Below are positions 18,547 through 26,801 of a stretch of 64,000 nt of DNA, in pieces. The notes beneath the pieces are model-generated. The model did no database searches. It worked only from the letters and a program-made list of their open reading frames with translations, and was not told the DNA's origin. The stretch spans positions 67,995 through 131,994 of the forward strand of contig CAVZRE010000061.1 in NCBI GenBank assembly GCA_963777595.1, written 5' to 3'. This DNA comes from CAVVFX01 sp963777595. GTDB taxonomy: Bacteria; Acidobacteriota; Terriglobia; Bryobacterales; Bryobacteraceae. A program made the translations under genes and the position numbers. Within the stretch, counting starts at the first letter, position 1. Each line of letters starts with the position of its first letter.

Positions 18547-20582
18547 ATGGTGCTTCGAGTCGCGTTCCCATTGATGCTATTGGCAGGCGCCGGCTTCTCC
18601 CAGTCAGATCAGCCCCTGACCTCGCCGATTTACCGCCCGAGCCTCGATATCAACTCCATGGATCGCACTGTAAATCCGTGCGTCAACTTTTTCGAGTATG
18701 CCTGTGGCAGTTGGAACAAGAACAATCCAATCCCTCCCGACCGCCCGTCCTGGAGCGTATACGCAAAGCTTTCGAATGAGAATCAACGTCTGCTCTGGGG
18801 CGTCTTACAACAATTGGAGGATCGATCGCGGCCGCGGTCGGGGAACGAGCAAAAGATCGGCGACTTCTTTCACGCCTGCATGGATGAAGCGGCTGTCGAG
18901 AAGGCAGGTTTTTTGCCGTTGCGCCCGGAACTCGAGGCGATCACCGCGTTGAAAATGAAACGTGAAATCGCCCGGCTGTTGGCGCGTGAGCATTCGCAAG
19001 AAAACTCCCGGGCACTGTTCGACTTCGGTTCCGGTCAGGATTTCGAAAACGCACAGCAGGTAATCGCGTTCGCGTCAGACGGAGGTCTGGGACTGCCGGA
19101 TCGCGACTACTACGTCAAAACAGACGCCAAATCGCAACAAACCCGGGCGAAATATCTCGAACATATAGCGCGCTCTTTGGCGCTCATCGGCGAAGATGCC
19201 GCGACCGCAAAAAGGGATGCCGATGTCATTCTCGCGATTGAGACGGCCATGGCGCAGGCTACATTGACCCGCGTGGAAAAGCGCGAGCCGCATAATCTGT
19301 TTCACAAAATGAAGCCCATGGACCTTCAGGCGCTGACACCTGACTTTGATTGGGACGCGTATTTCTCCGGCCTGAAGCTCGCGCCACCCTCGGTGGTGAA
19401 TGTCACTGAGCCCAAGTTCTACGCGGAAGTCGAGCATTATTGAAGGAGCGTGGTGTAGACGAATGGAAGGCTTACCTTCGGTGGCATCTGTTACACGGCA
19501 ATGCACGTCATCTTTCTTCGGCGTTCGTGCAGGAGAATTTCAGCTTCTATTCCCATCACCTGGCCGGAATCGAACAGCTTCAACCGCGCTGGAAACGATG
19601 TGTTCAACTGGTGGATCGCGGTTTGGGCGACGCGCTGGGCCAAGTCTATGTGCAGAAATTCTTCAGCCCCGAGGCCAAGAAACAGACGCTCGAAATGACG
19701 GAGCAAATCGAGACCGAGATGGGCAATGAGATTCGCGGCCTTCCCTGGATGAGCCAGGCCACCAAGAACCAGGCGCTTGCGAAATTGCATACGGTAGTCA
19801 ACAAGATCGGTTACCCCGATAAATGGCGTGATTACAGTACGGTGGTGATCAAGGCCGAGGGTTATCTGGACAACGTCCACCAGGCGGCTGCCTTCGAATT
19901 CCGACGCGATCTGAACAAGATAGGCAAACCGGTGGATCGCTCCGAATGGAACATGTCCCCGCCGACGGTGAATGCCTACTATGATCCGCAGATGAATGAC
20001 ATCAATTTTCCAGCCGGCGTGCTCCAGCCGCCACTGTTCGATCTCAAGAGCGATGCTGCGCCTAATTACGGCGATACAGGCGGGACCATCGGACATGAAC
20101 TGACGCACGGCTTCGACGATGAAGGCCGCCAGTTCGATGCGCAGGGCAACCTCCGCGACTGGTGGACGGCGAAGGATGCGACCGAATTTGAGCAGCGCGT
20201 CGACTGCATCCGCGATCAGTATGGGAGGTACACGATGGTTGACGACATCAAGATCAACAGTAAGTTGACCTCCGGTGAGGACGTTGCGGATCTCGGCGGC
20301 GAAGTGCTCGCGTGGCTGGCGTGGAAAGCGGACACAAAGAACCGACATCTGGAACCGATCGACGGTTTGACGCCGGAGCAGCGGTTCTTTGTAGGGTTCG
20401 CGCAATGGGATTGCGGCAGCGAACGGCCGGAATCTTTACGTATGAGCGCAATCACGAATCCGCATTCACCGAACGAATACCGGATCAATGGGGTGGTTGT
20501 GAATATGCCGGAATTCAGGGAGGCGTTTTCGTGCAAACTCGGCCAGCCGATGGTCAGCGCAAACTCGTGCAAGATTTGGTGA
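18547..20582 (+). CDS. M13 (neprilysin/PepO-like) zinc metallopeptidase, one frameshift
   Basis: About 677 residues once one indel is repaired. N-terminal signal (MVLRVAFPLMLLAGAGFSQ), Peptidase_M13_N from DINSMDRTVNPCVNFFEYACGSW, and the catalytic C-terminal domain with NAYYDPQMNDINFPAG, zinc motif HELTH in GGTIGHELTHGFDDEG, third ligand in GEDVADLGG, and the closing Cys-x-x-Trp (CKIW). The frame breaks at about 19435-19441 (VEHY-stop, then LKERGVDEWKAYLRW in the next frame), where a one-base change restores continuity. Such enzymes cleave small peptides in the periplasm. The next gene starts 2 bp after the stop. Confidence 0.92.
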
Positions 20583-20584
20583 AC

Positions 20585-21292
20585 ATGGCGACGGTCACAA
20601 AAGCGGTTGTCTTAGCGGCCGGGAAAGGCACCCGAATGGGTTCGCTCACGGAGGACTTGCCGAAGCCCATGCTTCCGGTAAAGGGAAAGCCGCTGCTCGA
20701 ACACGTCCTCGACCATTTGCGCGAGGCCGGAGTGCGCGAGTGCGGGCTAATCACGGGCTACCGCCGCGAAGTCATCGAGGGCCATTTTGCGCACTATCCG
20801 ATGCGGCTCGAGTTCATACATCAGGAGACAGTCAATGGCACAGCCGGCGCTGCAAAACTGGCTCGTGCGTTTGCCGGCAACGAGCCATTTCTGTTGACCT
20901 ATGGGGACATCTGGTGCGAGCCGGACGATTACCGTCGCGTGATGCAGCCGGTCGAAAACGAGCCGGAGACCGAGGCGACGCTCGCCGTGAAATATGTCGA
21001 GGACCCCTTCCAGGGCGCGGCGGTGTACGTAAAGGATGGCTACATTCAGCGGATCGTCGAGAAGCCTGCCAAGGGAACCTCGACGACCCAGTGGAATAGC
21101 GCTGGGATCTATTGCTTTCGGCCGCGCATCTTTGAAGAGATCGATCGCGTGGGCTTGTCGGTGCGCGGCGAATATGAGCTGACAGACGCGGTTGCGCAGA
21201 TGGTCGATGCCGCGCGGAAACTGCGTGCGGTCGAGATCAAAGGAACGTGGCGAGATGTCGGGCGCCCCGAAGACCTCTCGGCTGCGTTCTGA
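20585..21292 (+). CDS. Sugar-phosphate nucleotidyltransferase (NTP_transferase family)
   Basis: 235 residues from the ATG at 20585 (MATVTKAVVLAAGKGTRMG). Signature LAAGKGTRM with LPKPMLPV and KPLLEHVL, product-binding VEKPAKG near 160 and the metal-binding Asp in LLTYGDIW near 105. It resembles single-domain glucose-1-phosphate or mannose-1-phosphate nucleotidyltransferases; no left-handed beta-helix follows. Two bases separate it from the M13 peptidase gene, so the two are likely cotranscribed although functionally unrelated. An upstream open extension to 20312 overlaps the peptidase in another frame and is not used. Confidence 0.88.
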   Translation: MATVTKAVVLAAGKGTRMGSLTEDLPKPMLPVKGKPLLEHVLDHLREAGVRECGLITGYRREVIEGHFAHYPMRLEFIHQETVNGTAGAAKLARAFAGNEPFLLTYGDIWCEPDDYRRVMQPVENEPETEATLAVKYVEDPFQGAAVYVKDGYIQRIVEKPAKGTSTTQWNSAGIYCFRPRIFEEIDRVGLSVRGEYELTDAVAQMVDAARKLRAVEIKGTWRDVGRPEDLSAAF

Positions 21293-21420
21293 GTGCTCCG
21301 ATACCCTCATGTAGCGAGGCTCAGCACGTCAGCCGTTACGAGAGGTAGAATCGCGTACAAGCGCCACGAAGAGAATGTCAATCAATGAAAGCGATCGCAG
21401 TACAAGCGAACTCCAGCACA

Positions 21421-22686
21421 TTACGGCTGGCGCCACACGACTCTTCCGCTCTTCCCAACCACGATCCAGTATCCTGCCACACCCAGCAGTAAGACGGCAC
21501 AGGCCGTCGCGAACGCCATAAAGAATGAATGCGTCGCGTCGAGGATCGCGCCTGTCACCCAAGGCGCGACAATGCCGGCGCAGTTGCCTAAGCCATTCTG
21601 GACCCCGGTCCAGCGTCCGGCCGCTTCGGGCCCGGATAGCGCTTGCACGAGCGCGAAGTGATTTGACGAGAAGAGTCCGAAGCACAGACATGCGGCCATC
21701 AAGAGGGTTAGGGATAAGCTCTCGTTTCGGATCGTGACAGCCGGAAGCATGAGGCAACAACAGCCGGTCAACCCGATGGAGACGGTTGCCTGGCGAACCC
21801 GGACAGCGTTTCCGCCGCGGCGGATAATGGCATCGGCAGTCAGACCGGCACAAATCGACGAAAGACCCACACCCCAAAACGGCAGACTTCCGAAGAATGC
21901 GAGCCGGTCGCTTGAATAGTGGCGCTCGTGCTCGAAATAATAGGGAAGCCAGGTGAGAAAGAAGTACCACGTGTAGTTGGCGCCGAAAAGCCCCAGAACC
22001 GTCCCCCAGAATGGCCGCTTGGAAAGGATTTGCCGGTAATCCGGCGGAGGAACAGGCACTACCGTTTGTCGCAACCGGAGGTGCGGCGCGAGAATACACC
22101 AGGGAATGAGCCAGGTGAGGCTCACAGCGCCAATCGCGATGAACATGATTCGCCAGCCGAATTTATCGACCAGTTCGACACCGAGCAGGATACCGGCTGC
22201 GGGACCCATTTTGGTGCAGCAGTCGATGGCCGCATTGGCGGTCCCCCGCAGCCCTTCCGGAAAGCTCCCGGAGAGGATTTTCGCATAACAGGGGAACGCG
22301 ACTGATTCGCCGACTCCGAGCAGTAGTCGCAATAAGAAAAGTACCGCAAAACTGCTCACCGTGAAACCCGCGAAGTGGAATCCGTGCGCCAGTCCGGTGA
22401 GTGTAGTTGCTCCTGACCACAGCAGGTATCCCAGCGCGTAGACCCAGATTACATTAAAGCGATCGATCAACTTCCCCGCGAAGATTTGCAGAAAGGAATA
22501 AGAAATGAAGAATGCCATTCCGAGGACGCCGAGCTGGTCCTGGCCAACATGGAGATCTTTCTCGATACTGCTGAGCGCAACAGATAGATTGCCACGATCT
22601 ACATAATTGATTCCGACGGAGAGTGAGAGAAGAGCCAGCACGGTCCAGTGCAGGGAGGTAGGCTTGAGGGTGGAAGTAGCATTCAT
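21421..22686 (-). CDS. MFS transporter, anion:cation symporter (ACS) type
   Basis: 421 residues, about 12 membrane helices. Begins LHWTVLALLSLSVGINYVDRGNLSVALSSIEKD, the N-terminal motif of the hexuronate/glucarate/phthalate group, with LLRLLLGVGESVAFPCYAKIL near residue 120. Ends with charged cytoplasmic GKSGRVVWRQP. Probably imports a sugar acid or other organic anion. Transcribed convergently with the nucleotidyltransferase gene; 127 bp between them hold nothing recognisable. Confidence 0.88.
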   Translation of the reverse strand: MNATSTLKPTSLHWTVLALLSLSVGINYVDRGNLSVALSSIEKDLHVGQDQLGVLGMAFFISYSFLQIFAGKLIDRFNVIWVYALGYLLWSGATTLTGLAHGFHFAGFTVSSFAVLFLLRLLLGVGESVAFPCYAKILSGSFPEGLRGTANAAIDCCTKMGPAAGILLGVELVDKFGWRIMFIAIGAVSLTWLIPWCILAPHLRLRQTVVPVPPPDYRQILSKRPFWGTVLGLFGANYTWYFFLTWLPYYFEHERHYSSDRLAFFGSLPFWGVGLSSICAGLTADAIIRRGGNAVRVRQATVSIGLTGCCCLMLPAVTIRNESLSLTLLMAACLCFGLFSSNHFALVQALSGPEAAGRWTGVQNGLGNCAGIVAPWVTGAILDATHSFFMAFATACAVLLLGVAGYWIVVGKSGRVVWRQP

Positions 22687-22793
22687 CCGCAGGAGTTAGC
22701 CAATGGCTCTCCCGAGAATAATAGTCTCACGCGTGGGCAGGTAGATGGGATGATTTTGCTGCCGGTGATGAACTAGACCCACAAATAAGCGAA

Positions 22794-22820
22794 AGGGAGA
22801 GGCAACTTTCGCCTCTCCCT
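22794..22820 (-). terminator. Strong hairpin, possible terminator
   Basis: Perfect 10-bp inverted repeat AGGGAGAGGC / GCCTCTCCCT with a 7-nt loop. On the minus strand it is followed by TTTCGCTTATTTG, a moderate U-rich tail, so it probably ends transcripts coming from the mini-ORF region or the AIM24 genes. Confidence 0.55.
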
Positions 22821-22883
22821 CAGCACTGCTAATTACTAATTTACATTAAGACCGGACGGCCAACGCGTTCTCCTGTGTAATTC

Positions 22884-22970
22884 TCAAAAACCACTAGTAC
22901 AAGGAGGACAAACTAATGCTTTGAATTCTGTTGACCGGCCGAAAGTTGAATTGATAGTTGAACCTCCTTT
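22884..22970 (-). other. SD-led mini-ORF 2 (possible leader peptide with ATC start)
   Basis: On the minus strand a perfect AAAGGAGGT (22970-22962) is followed after six bases by ATC, opening 23 codons that end in ALVCPPCTSGF and a TGA at 22884. No ATG, GTG or TTG lies at the right distance. The layout matches mini-ORF 1 about 240 bp upstream, including ACTAT at the start and LVCP near codon 15. ATC is a very rare initiator, so translation is uncertain; it may be a relic or an RNA element. Confidence 0.3.
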
Positions 22971-23120
22971 AGCTGATCTAGAGCAAACAGCTCAAACTGT
23001 CGCCCCTGGCCTTATGCCAGCATTACTTCCGCAAAGAATTGGGAAATGACATGGAATAGCAGTATCCGGCACGCCCAAGAAGTAAGAAGCTATTACGGTC
23101 AGTCCAAAAAATAGGTGTTA

Positions 23121-23210
23121 CTAGGAGACCAAACCGTAAAAAGGGCAAACCAAACTCAAAAGGTTTTTAGTCGGATGACTGCAGTAGAAGTGAATAGTCT
23201 TACCTCCTTT
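23121..23210 (-). other. SD-led mini-ORF 1 (possible leader peptide with ATT start)
   Basis: On the minus strand AAAGGAGGT (23210-23202) plus a six-base spacer leads to ATT (23195), opening 24 codons ending LVCPFYGLVS and TAG at 23121. It has the same architecture as mini-ORF 2. ATT starts are known but rare (infC). Lies downstream of the AIM24-A stop on the same strand. Confidence 0.3.
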
Positions 23211-23383
23211 ATGTAAAAAGGAACGCCGACGAACTCGCCTGCATTCTCGTCTAACAAACGGAACGGACTACTTCAACGCATTTGCGTACAGCAGGAAGCG
23301 GTTCGGAGTAAATCAACCGCCAACTCCATAATACGCTTCCGCCATCCAAAGCGCAACTACCAATTACATTCAAGTTACATCGG

Positions 23384-24451
23384 CTACCATCGAGTCTCGG
23401 TTGCATACGAGCATCCCGTCATATTCCTCGCCTCTCCTTCCACGGGCTCGAAAACAGACTGAATGGCCGCTCGTCCCGGTCCGGTCAGCAGCAGCCAGAC
23501 ATAGCGATTGCTCCAATAACCCCAACCGCTGAATCCGGTGCTGGGATGCTCAAAGTGCAGCCGCATCCCGACGGTTGGATCTTTGAAGATCAACGCCGTC
23601 GGTTTCACAAGGATATGCTGGCCCGCTTCGAGTTGCCGGACAAATACGTTACCTCCCGCATGCAACAGCAGCAGGCCTGGGCTTTGCGGGGCATAGAACT
23701 TATCCATGTACATTCCGATCGGATAATGTGTTTCGGTATCATCGCCGTTGCGTGTCTGCAACCATATATCCGTCGCAAACCAATCGTACTGAACATTTGC
23801 CGTAGCAGCGAGAAAAAGATGTTCGCGGACGTCGATCGTTTCGCCGGGCTGCAGTGGTAGCGCGACCAACTCGCCCGGATCATCCTTGGAAAACGCGATA
23901 TGGCCCGGACCTTGCGCTTGCGTCATGATCAACGGCATGCCTGCGAACATGCGCTTCCACGCACCTCTCAGCGACATGGCCGTGATATTCACCTGCGGAT
24001 CTTTCCATAGGAGCACATGGTGTGAGAAGTAGACTGCGTCTTCCGCCGCGAGATTCATATCGGCCACCGGAACGTAAGCGCCTTCGATCTGGCAGAAGGA
24101 ATTTCCGAACTGCAGTTTGGCCATATCCTTGCGAGCGGGCAGCTGTGCCCAGCCAGACCGCGCCACTGTGACAGGCATACCCATTGAAGCTCCGCACTTC
24201 GGACAAGTCGCCTGCTCACCTGTCACAAGCGCACCGCACCAGGCGCACTTTCCAGCTACAGAATGGGAGTGAACGCTCTCGTCCGTGACTACCCCCCTCG
24301 GTGGGTCGGGTACAGGAGGCATCGCGGGAGGCGCGGGCGCCGTCGCAGTTAAACTGGGCACCGTCGCCGCAGGTCGCTTCACCTGACTTCCGCATCCGGC
24401 GCAGAAATTTGCCTCCTCGCCCAATCGCTTCCCGCAATTTACGCAGAACAT
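23384..24451 (-). CDS. AIM24-family protein with two N-terminal zinc ribbons
   Basis: 355 residues. Zinc ribbon 1 at Cys3, Cys6, Cys17, Cys20 (FCVNCGKRL ... FCAGCG), a Pro/Ala-rich linker, zinc ribbon 2 near 69-88 (KCAWCG ... CPKCG), then an AIM24 (TIGR00266/DUF124) double beta-barrel from about 105 to the end, with VYFSHHVLLWKDPQV, FAGMPLIMTQAQGPGHIAF and TGPGRAAIQS. AIM24 proteins are trimeric beta-folds of unclear role, in mitochondria linked to inner-membrane organisation. Pairs with the related gene 10 bp upstream on the same strand. No membrane segment is seen; the protein is predicted cytoplasmic. Confidence 0.85.
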   Translation of the reverse strand: MFCVNCGKRLGEEANFCAGCGSQVKRPAATVPSLTATAPAPPAMPPVPDPPRGVVTDESVHSHSVAGKCAWCGALVTGEQATCPKCGASMGMPVTVARSGWAQLPARKDMAKLQFGNSFCQIEGAYVPVADMNLAAEDAVYFSHHVLLWKDPQVNITAMSLRGAWKRMFAGMPLIMTQAQGPGHIAFSKDDPGELVALPLQPGETIDVREHLFLAATANVQYDWFATDIWLQTRNGDDTETHYPIGMYMDKFYAPQSPGLLLLHAGGNVFVRQLEAGQHILVKPTALIFKDPTVGMRLHFEHPSTGFSGWGYWSNRYVWLLLTGPGRAAIQSVFEPVEGEARNMTGCSYATETRW

Positions 24452-24461
24452 AGTGCCCCCT

Positions 24462-25298
24462 TTATTCGGTTTTATGATGCACGTACATCGACTGGATCCC
24501 TATTCTTCCCGGCCCGGTCATCCGCGCCAGGCTCATATTTGTTCCACCAAAGAAGCCCGTGCCCAGCTTCTGGAACTCCACCTGCATTGTCACGGATGAA
24601 TCCTTGTACAGGAAAGCGCCCGGCTCGACCATAATGCTCTCGCCCGCCGCCAGCCTGCGTTCAAAGACATTCCCGTATCCGTGGAGGATTAGCAGCCCAG
24701 GCGTGCTGGTCGTAATAAACCGGTCCATGTACATGCCCTGGCCGCCGAACAGAATATTGGTCAATCCCTTGACTCGGACGAACGAATAGCCGATCTGGTG
24801 TGACGACAGCAGAAATGCGTGTTCGCGCACATCGAGTTCCATTCCCGGATGCAGCGGAAGCATGATCAGTTCTCCGGTGGCGTCGCGCGAGAAAGCGATA
24901 CGTCCGGGCCCCGTTGCGACGCTAATCAGAAATGGCATTCCCGCGAAAGCGCGCTTCATCCCACCCGCCAGAGACATCAGGGTAAGCGGCACGTGCGGCT
25001 CTTTCCACAACATCACGTGGTGCTCGAAAAAGATCGAATCGCCAGGACCGAGATTGATCTCCGCAGCCGGCACGATCTCTCCTTCCACCTGGCAGGTGCT
25101 GGAACTGAAATGGATCTCGGTCATGTCCCGGATCCGGGGGGCTTCACGCCATCCCGATTCGCTGACCAGATTGCGAATATCGAGCGGCGCGCCGCAAGCG
25201 ATGCACGAAAGCGCGGTCTTCGGATTCATGCTCTGGCACCATTGGCATTGAATTCGCTCCAGCGTTTCGCCCATCGGAAAGTGGCCAGCGTCCGTCAT
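24462..25298 (-). CDS. AIM24-family protein with one zinc ribbon
   Basis: 278 residues from the ATG at 25298, chosen because GGAGG lies 7 bp upstream; the open frame reaches 25376 but that part has no homologous look. One zinc ribbon (IQCQWCQSMNP ... CIACG) at about 15-35, then an AIM24 domain parallel to its neighbour: IFFEHHVMLWKEPHV, FAGMPFLISVATGPGRIAF, GMYMDRFITTSTPGLLILH, TGPGRIGIQSMYV. The two genes are clearly paralogous (a tandem duplication with divergence, the downstream copy having gained a second ribbon) and are likely cotranscribed. Confidence 0.86.
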   Translation of the reverse strand: MTDAGHFPMGETLERIQCQWCQSMNPKTALSCIACGAPLDIRNLVSESGWREAPRIRDMTEIHFSSSTCQVEGEIVPAAEINLGPGDSIFFEHHVMLWKEPHVPLTLMSLAGGMKRAFAGMPFLISVATGPGRIAFSRDATGELIMLPLHPGMELDVREHAFLLSSHQIGYSFVRVKGLTNILFGGQGMYMDRFITTSTPGLLILHGYGNVFERRLAAGESIMVEPGAFLYKDSSVTMQVEFQKLGTGFFGGTNMSLARMTGPGRIGIQSMYVHHKTE

Positions 25299-25397
25299 CA
25301 GGGTTCCTCCGTCTTGCAGGAACATTATAACGGGCGAGAGGAAGCCGGACACACAAGCTCTGAGCCGGCTGGACAACCGAACACGAAGTTTTCCGCG

Positions 25398-25530
25398 TCA
25401 CTCAGATCTAAGCGCAACCGTGGGGTCCACACGAGTGTCTCGCTTAGCGTGGAAAAAGCAGGCCGCTCGTCCGACGCAGACGCGGGGCGTGAGGGGAGAC
25501 GCTCCATAACTGGCTCGCGATTGCTCGCGT
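25398..25530 (-). pseudogene. Relic of the C-terminus of an ADOP/MacB-like permease
   Basis: The minus-strand frame ends YGASPLTP ... ACFFHAKRDTRVDPTVALRSE-stop. The pattern ACYxPARRATRVDPxVALRxE is the characteristic tail of acidobacterial duplicated-orphan ABC permeases. About 14 residues that normally separate the YGxSP and ACY parts are missing, and no permease body lies upstream. A decayed fragment rather than a gene. Confidence 0.55.
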
Positions 25531-25620
25531 TTTGGCGTGGAACATGAAGTAGCGCTCGTCGACGCGATCAAGGATGACCGGGCGGTAGAGATCCGCGCCA
25601 TGCTAGATGCGAGTAGGCGA

Positions 25621-25647
25621 ACGCCGCGTTCGATTTCAACGCGGCGT
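25621..25647. repeat. Perfect 10-bp inverted repeat
   Basis: ACGCCGCGTT (25621-25630), 7-nt loop, AACGCGGCGT (25638-25647). No T-tract on either side, so a terminator is doubtful. It lies in the gene-free stretch 25531-25784. Confidence 0.5.
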
Positions 25648-25714
25648 CAAAACGAAAACGGATCACCGTCGACGATCGCTAACCGGTTGCGCGCTAGAAG
25701 AAGCAAGCCACAGT

Positions 25715-25771
25715 CGAAGATCGCCTGAAGAGGCTTCGCGATTCTCGCGAAGCTGATGCCAGCGATCTTCG
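25715..25771. repeat. Nested perfect palindrome (57 bp)
   Basis: Outer arms CGAAGATCGC (25715-25724) / GCGATCTTCG (25762-25771) and inner arms GCTTCGCGA (25733-25741) / TCGCGAAGC (25745-25753) are both perfect; 8-nt unpaired bulges sit between them. It begins 14 bp past the stop of the IS630-type HTH gene. It could act as bidirectional terminator, REP-like element or a mobile-element end. Confidence 0.7.
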
Positions 25772-25784
25772 CTGCAGCCAAACA

Positions 25785-26270
25785 CTATGCAACTGTTGAG
25801 GAAATCTCCGGCGCCATGCGATCCATATTTTGGGTGTAAATGGACGGCGCATACGACGGAGCGGCTACGGGACGACGACGCGTACGAAGTCCCAATTTGT
25901 GCAATAAACGACCAACGTGGTCCTGGTCGTAGCGTACGGCGAATTTCAGCTCAATGACCTGCGCCAGCTTGGACGTTGTCCACCGGTCGCTTTCGAAACC
26001 AGAGGCAATAGCGCCCTCGCTATAAATATCGCGGAGTTGAGCAAGTTGATCCGGCCGGAGCCGGCTGGGCCGTCCGGTCGCGCGCCGCTTGCGCAACCCT
26101 TCGACGCCATTGTGGGTGAGGGCGCGCGCCCAACGTGAAGCCGTAGTGCGGCTCACGCCGTATTTCGACGCGACCTTCGATTGAGTGAGACCGCCGAGCA
26201 GCTCATCTGCTGCCGCCAGCCGTCTCTTTTCCATTTCCTCGCGTGACAAAACGCCTTCGGTGGCTATCAT
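25785..26270 (-). CDS. IS630-type helix-turn-helix protein (orphan orfA or truncated transposase)
   Basis: 161 residues. Contains a homeodomain-like HTH (LTQSKVASKYGVSRTTASRWARAL, about 28-52) and a winged HTH (TTSKLAQVIELKFAVRYDQDHVGRLLHKLGL, about 98-130), the N-terminal DNA-binding half of IS630/Tc1 transposases. The DDE catalytic domain that should follow is absent; the protein ends MAPEISSTVA, and nothing DDE-like is seen downstream. Either an orfA whose partner was lost or a domesticated regulator. A permease relic and nested palindromes next to it mark a former mobile-element site. Confidence 0.72.
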   Translation of the reverse strand: MIATEGVLSREEMEKRRLAAADELLGGLTQSKVASKYGVSRTTASRWARALTHNGVEGLRKRRATGRPSRLRPDQLAQLRDIYSEGAIASGFESDRWTTSKLAQVIELKFAVRYDQDHVGRLLHKLGLRTRRRPVAAPSYAPSIYTQNMDRMAPEISSTVA

Positions 26271-26801
26271 TCGTCGTAGCGCGCGGATTTAATTTGCCAG
26301 AGCGTAATCAGAATATCGCAGAACACAGGAGATGTAAATTGTTTTTCAATATTTTTTCGAGAAATGATTCTACCGAGCGAACGCGCGAAATATTGAGTTG
26401 CGCACGGGGCTCCGTTTTTGGACGACGCGAGTTGCGGAACTCGTCTCAAGGGGCGGCATCCGGGAGGTCAGATGTTTTGTAGTACGGCCAGAGGTATTCA
26501 CAGTGACCGTGAGGCAAAGAGGCGGACACGTGACCGAACGTGCGCAATCGGAGCCGAACGTGTTGGTGGACCGAAGACTACGGCTTCTGTCCCAACGAGG
26601 GGCTCGGAAACTGGAACGTTACCCGTATCCGTAAAAGGGCGACCGTGGCTGACACGCGCGTTGTTTGGGTGGTAGCGCTACTATTCGTCCGTTCCGTGTT
26701 GAAAATCTCCACGATCTTTCAACCTCAGGCCTAAAATTCCGAAAACCCATTGCATCGTAATGGGATGGGGTAGAGAATAGCTGTCGTAGAGCCATCAAGT
26801 T
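26271..26801. other. 531-bp stretch without a supportable gene
   Basis: Short open frames on both strands (60-108 aa) overlap each other and show no family pattern or signal peptide. No hairpin or repeat stands out. It presumably holds the promoter of the downstream permease gene; I could not pick one. Confidence 0.5.

Larger units (their letters stand above)
22687..23383. other. 697-bp non-coding stretch
   Basis: No conventional gene fits. Composition is AT-richer than the flanks. It contains the hairpin at 22794-22820 and the two SD-led mini-ORFs described separately. Similar short words recur on the minus strand just after the AIM24-A stop (AATGTAATTGGTAGTTG) and after mini-ORF 2 (AATGTAAATTAGTAATTAG), suggesting a duplicated unit. 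Confidence 0.6.

Noticed and set aside
22901..22923. Plus-strand AAGGAGGACAAACTAATG followed by a two-codon ORF (ATG CTT TGA)
   Set aside because: The SD-like string is the reverse complement of the CPPC codons of mini-ORF 2 and the ORF ends after two codons; no gene follows.
26398..26734. Overlapping 60-108 aa ORFs upstream of the NCS1 permease
   Set aside because: No family resemblance, inconsistent frames and no RBS.
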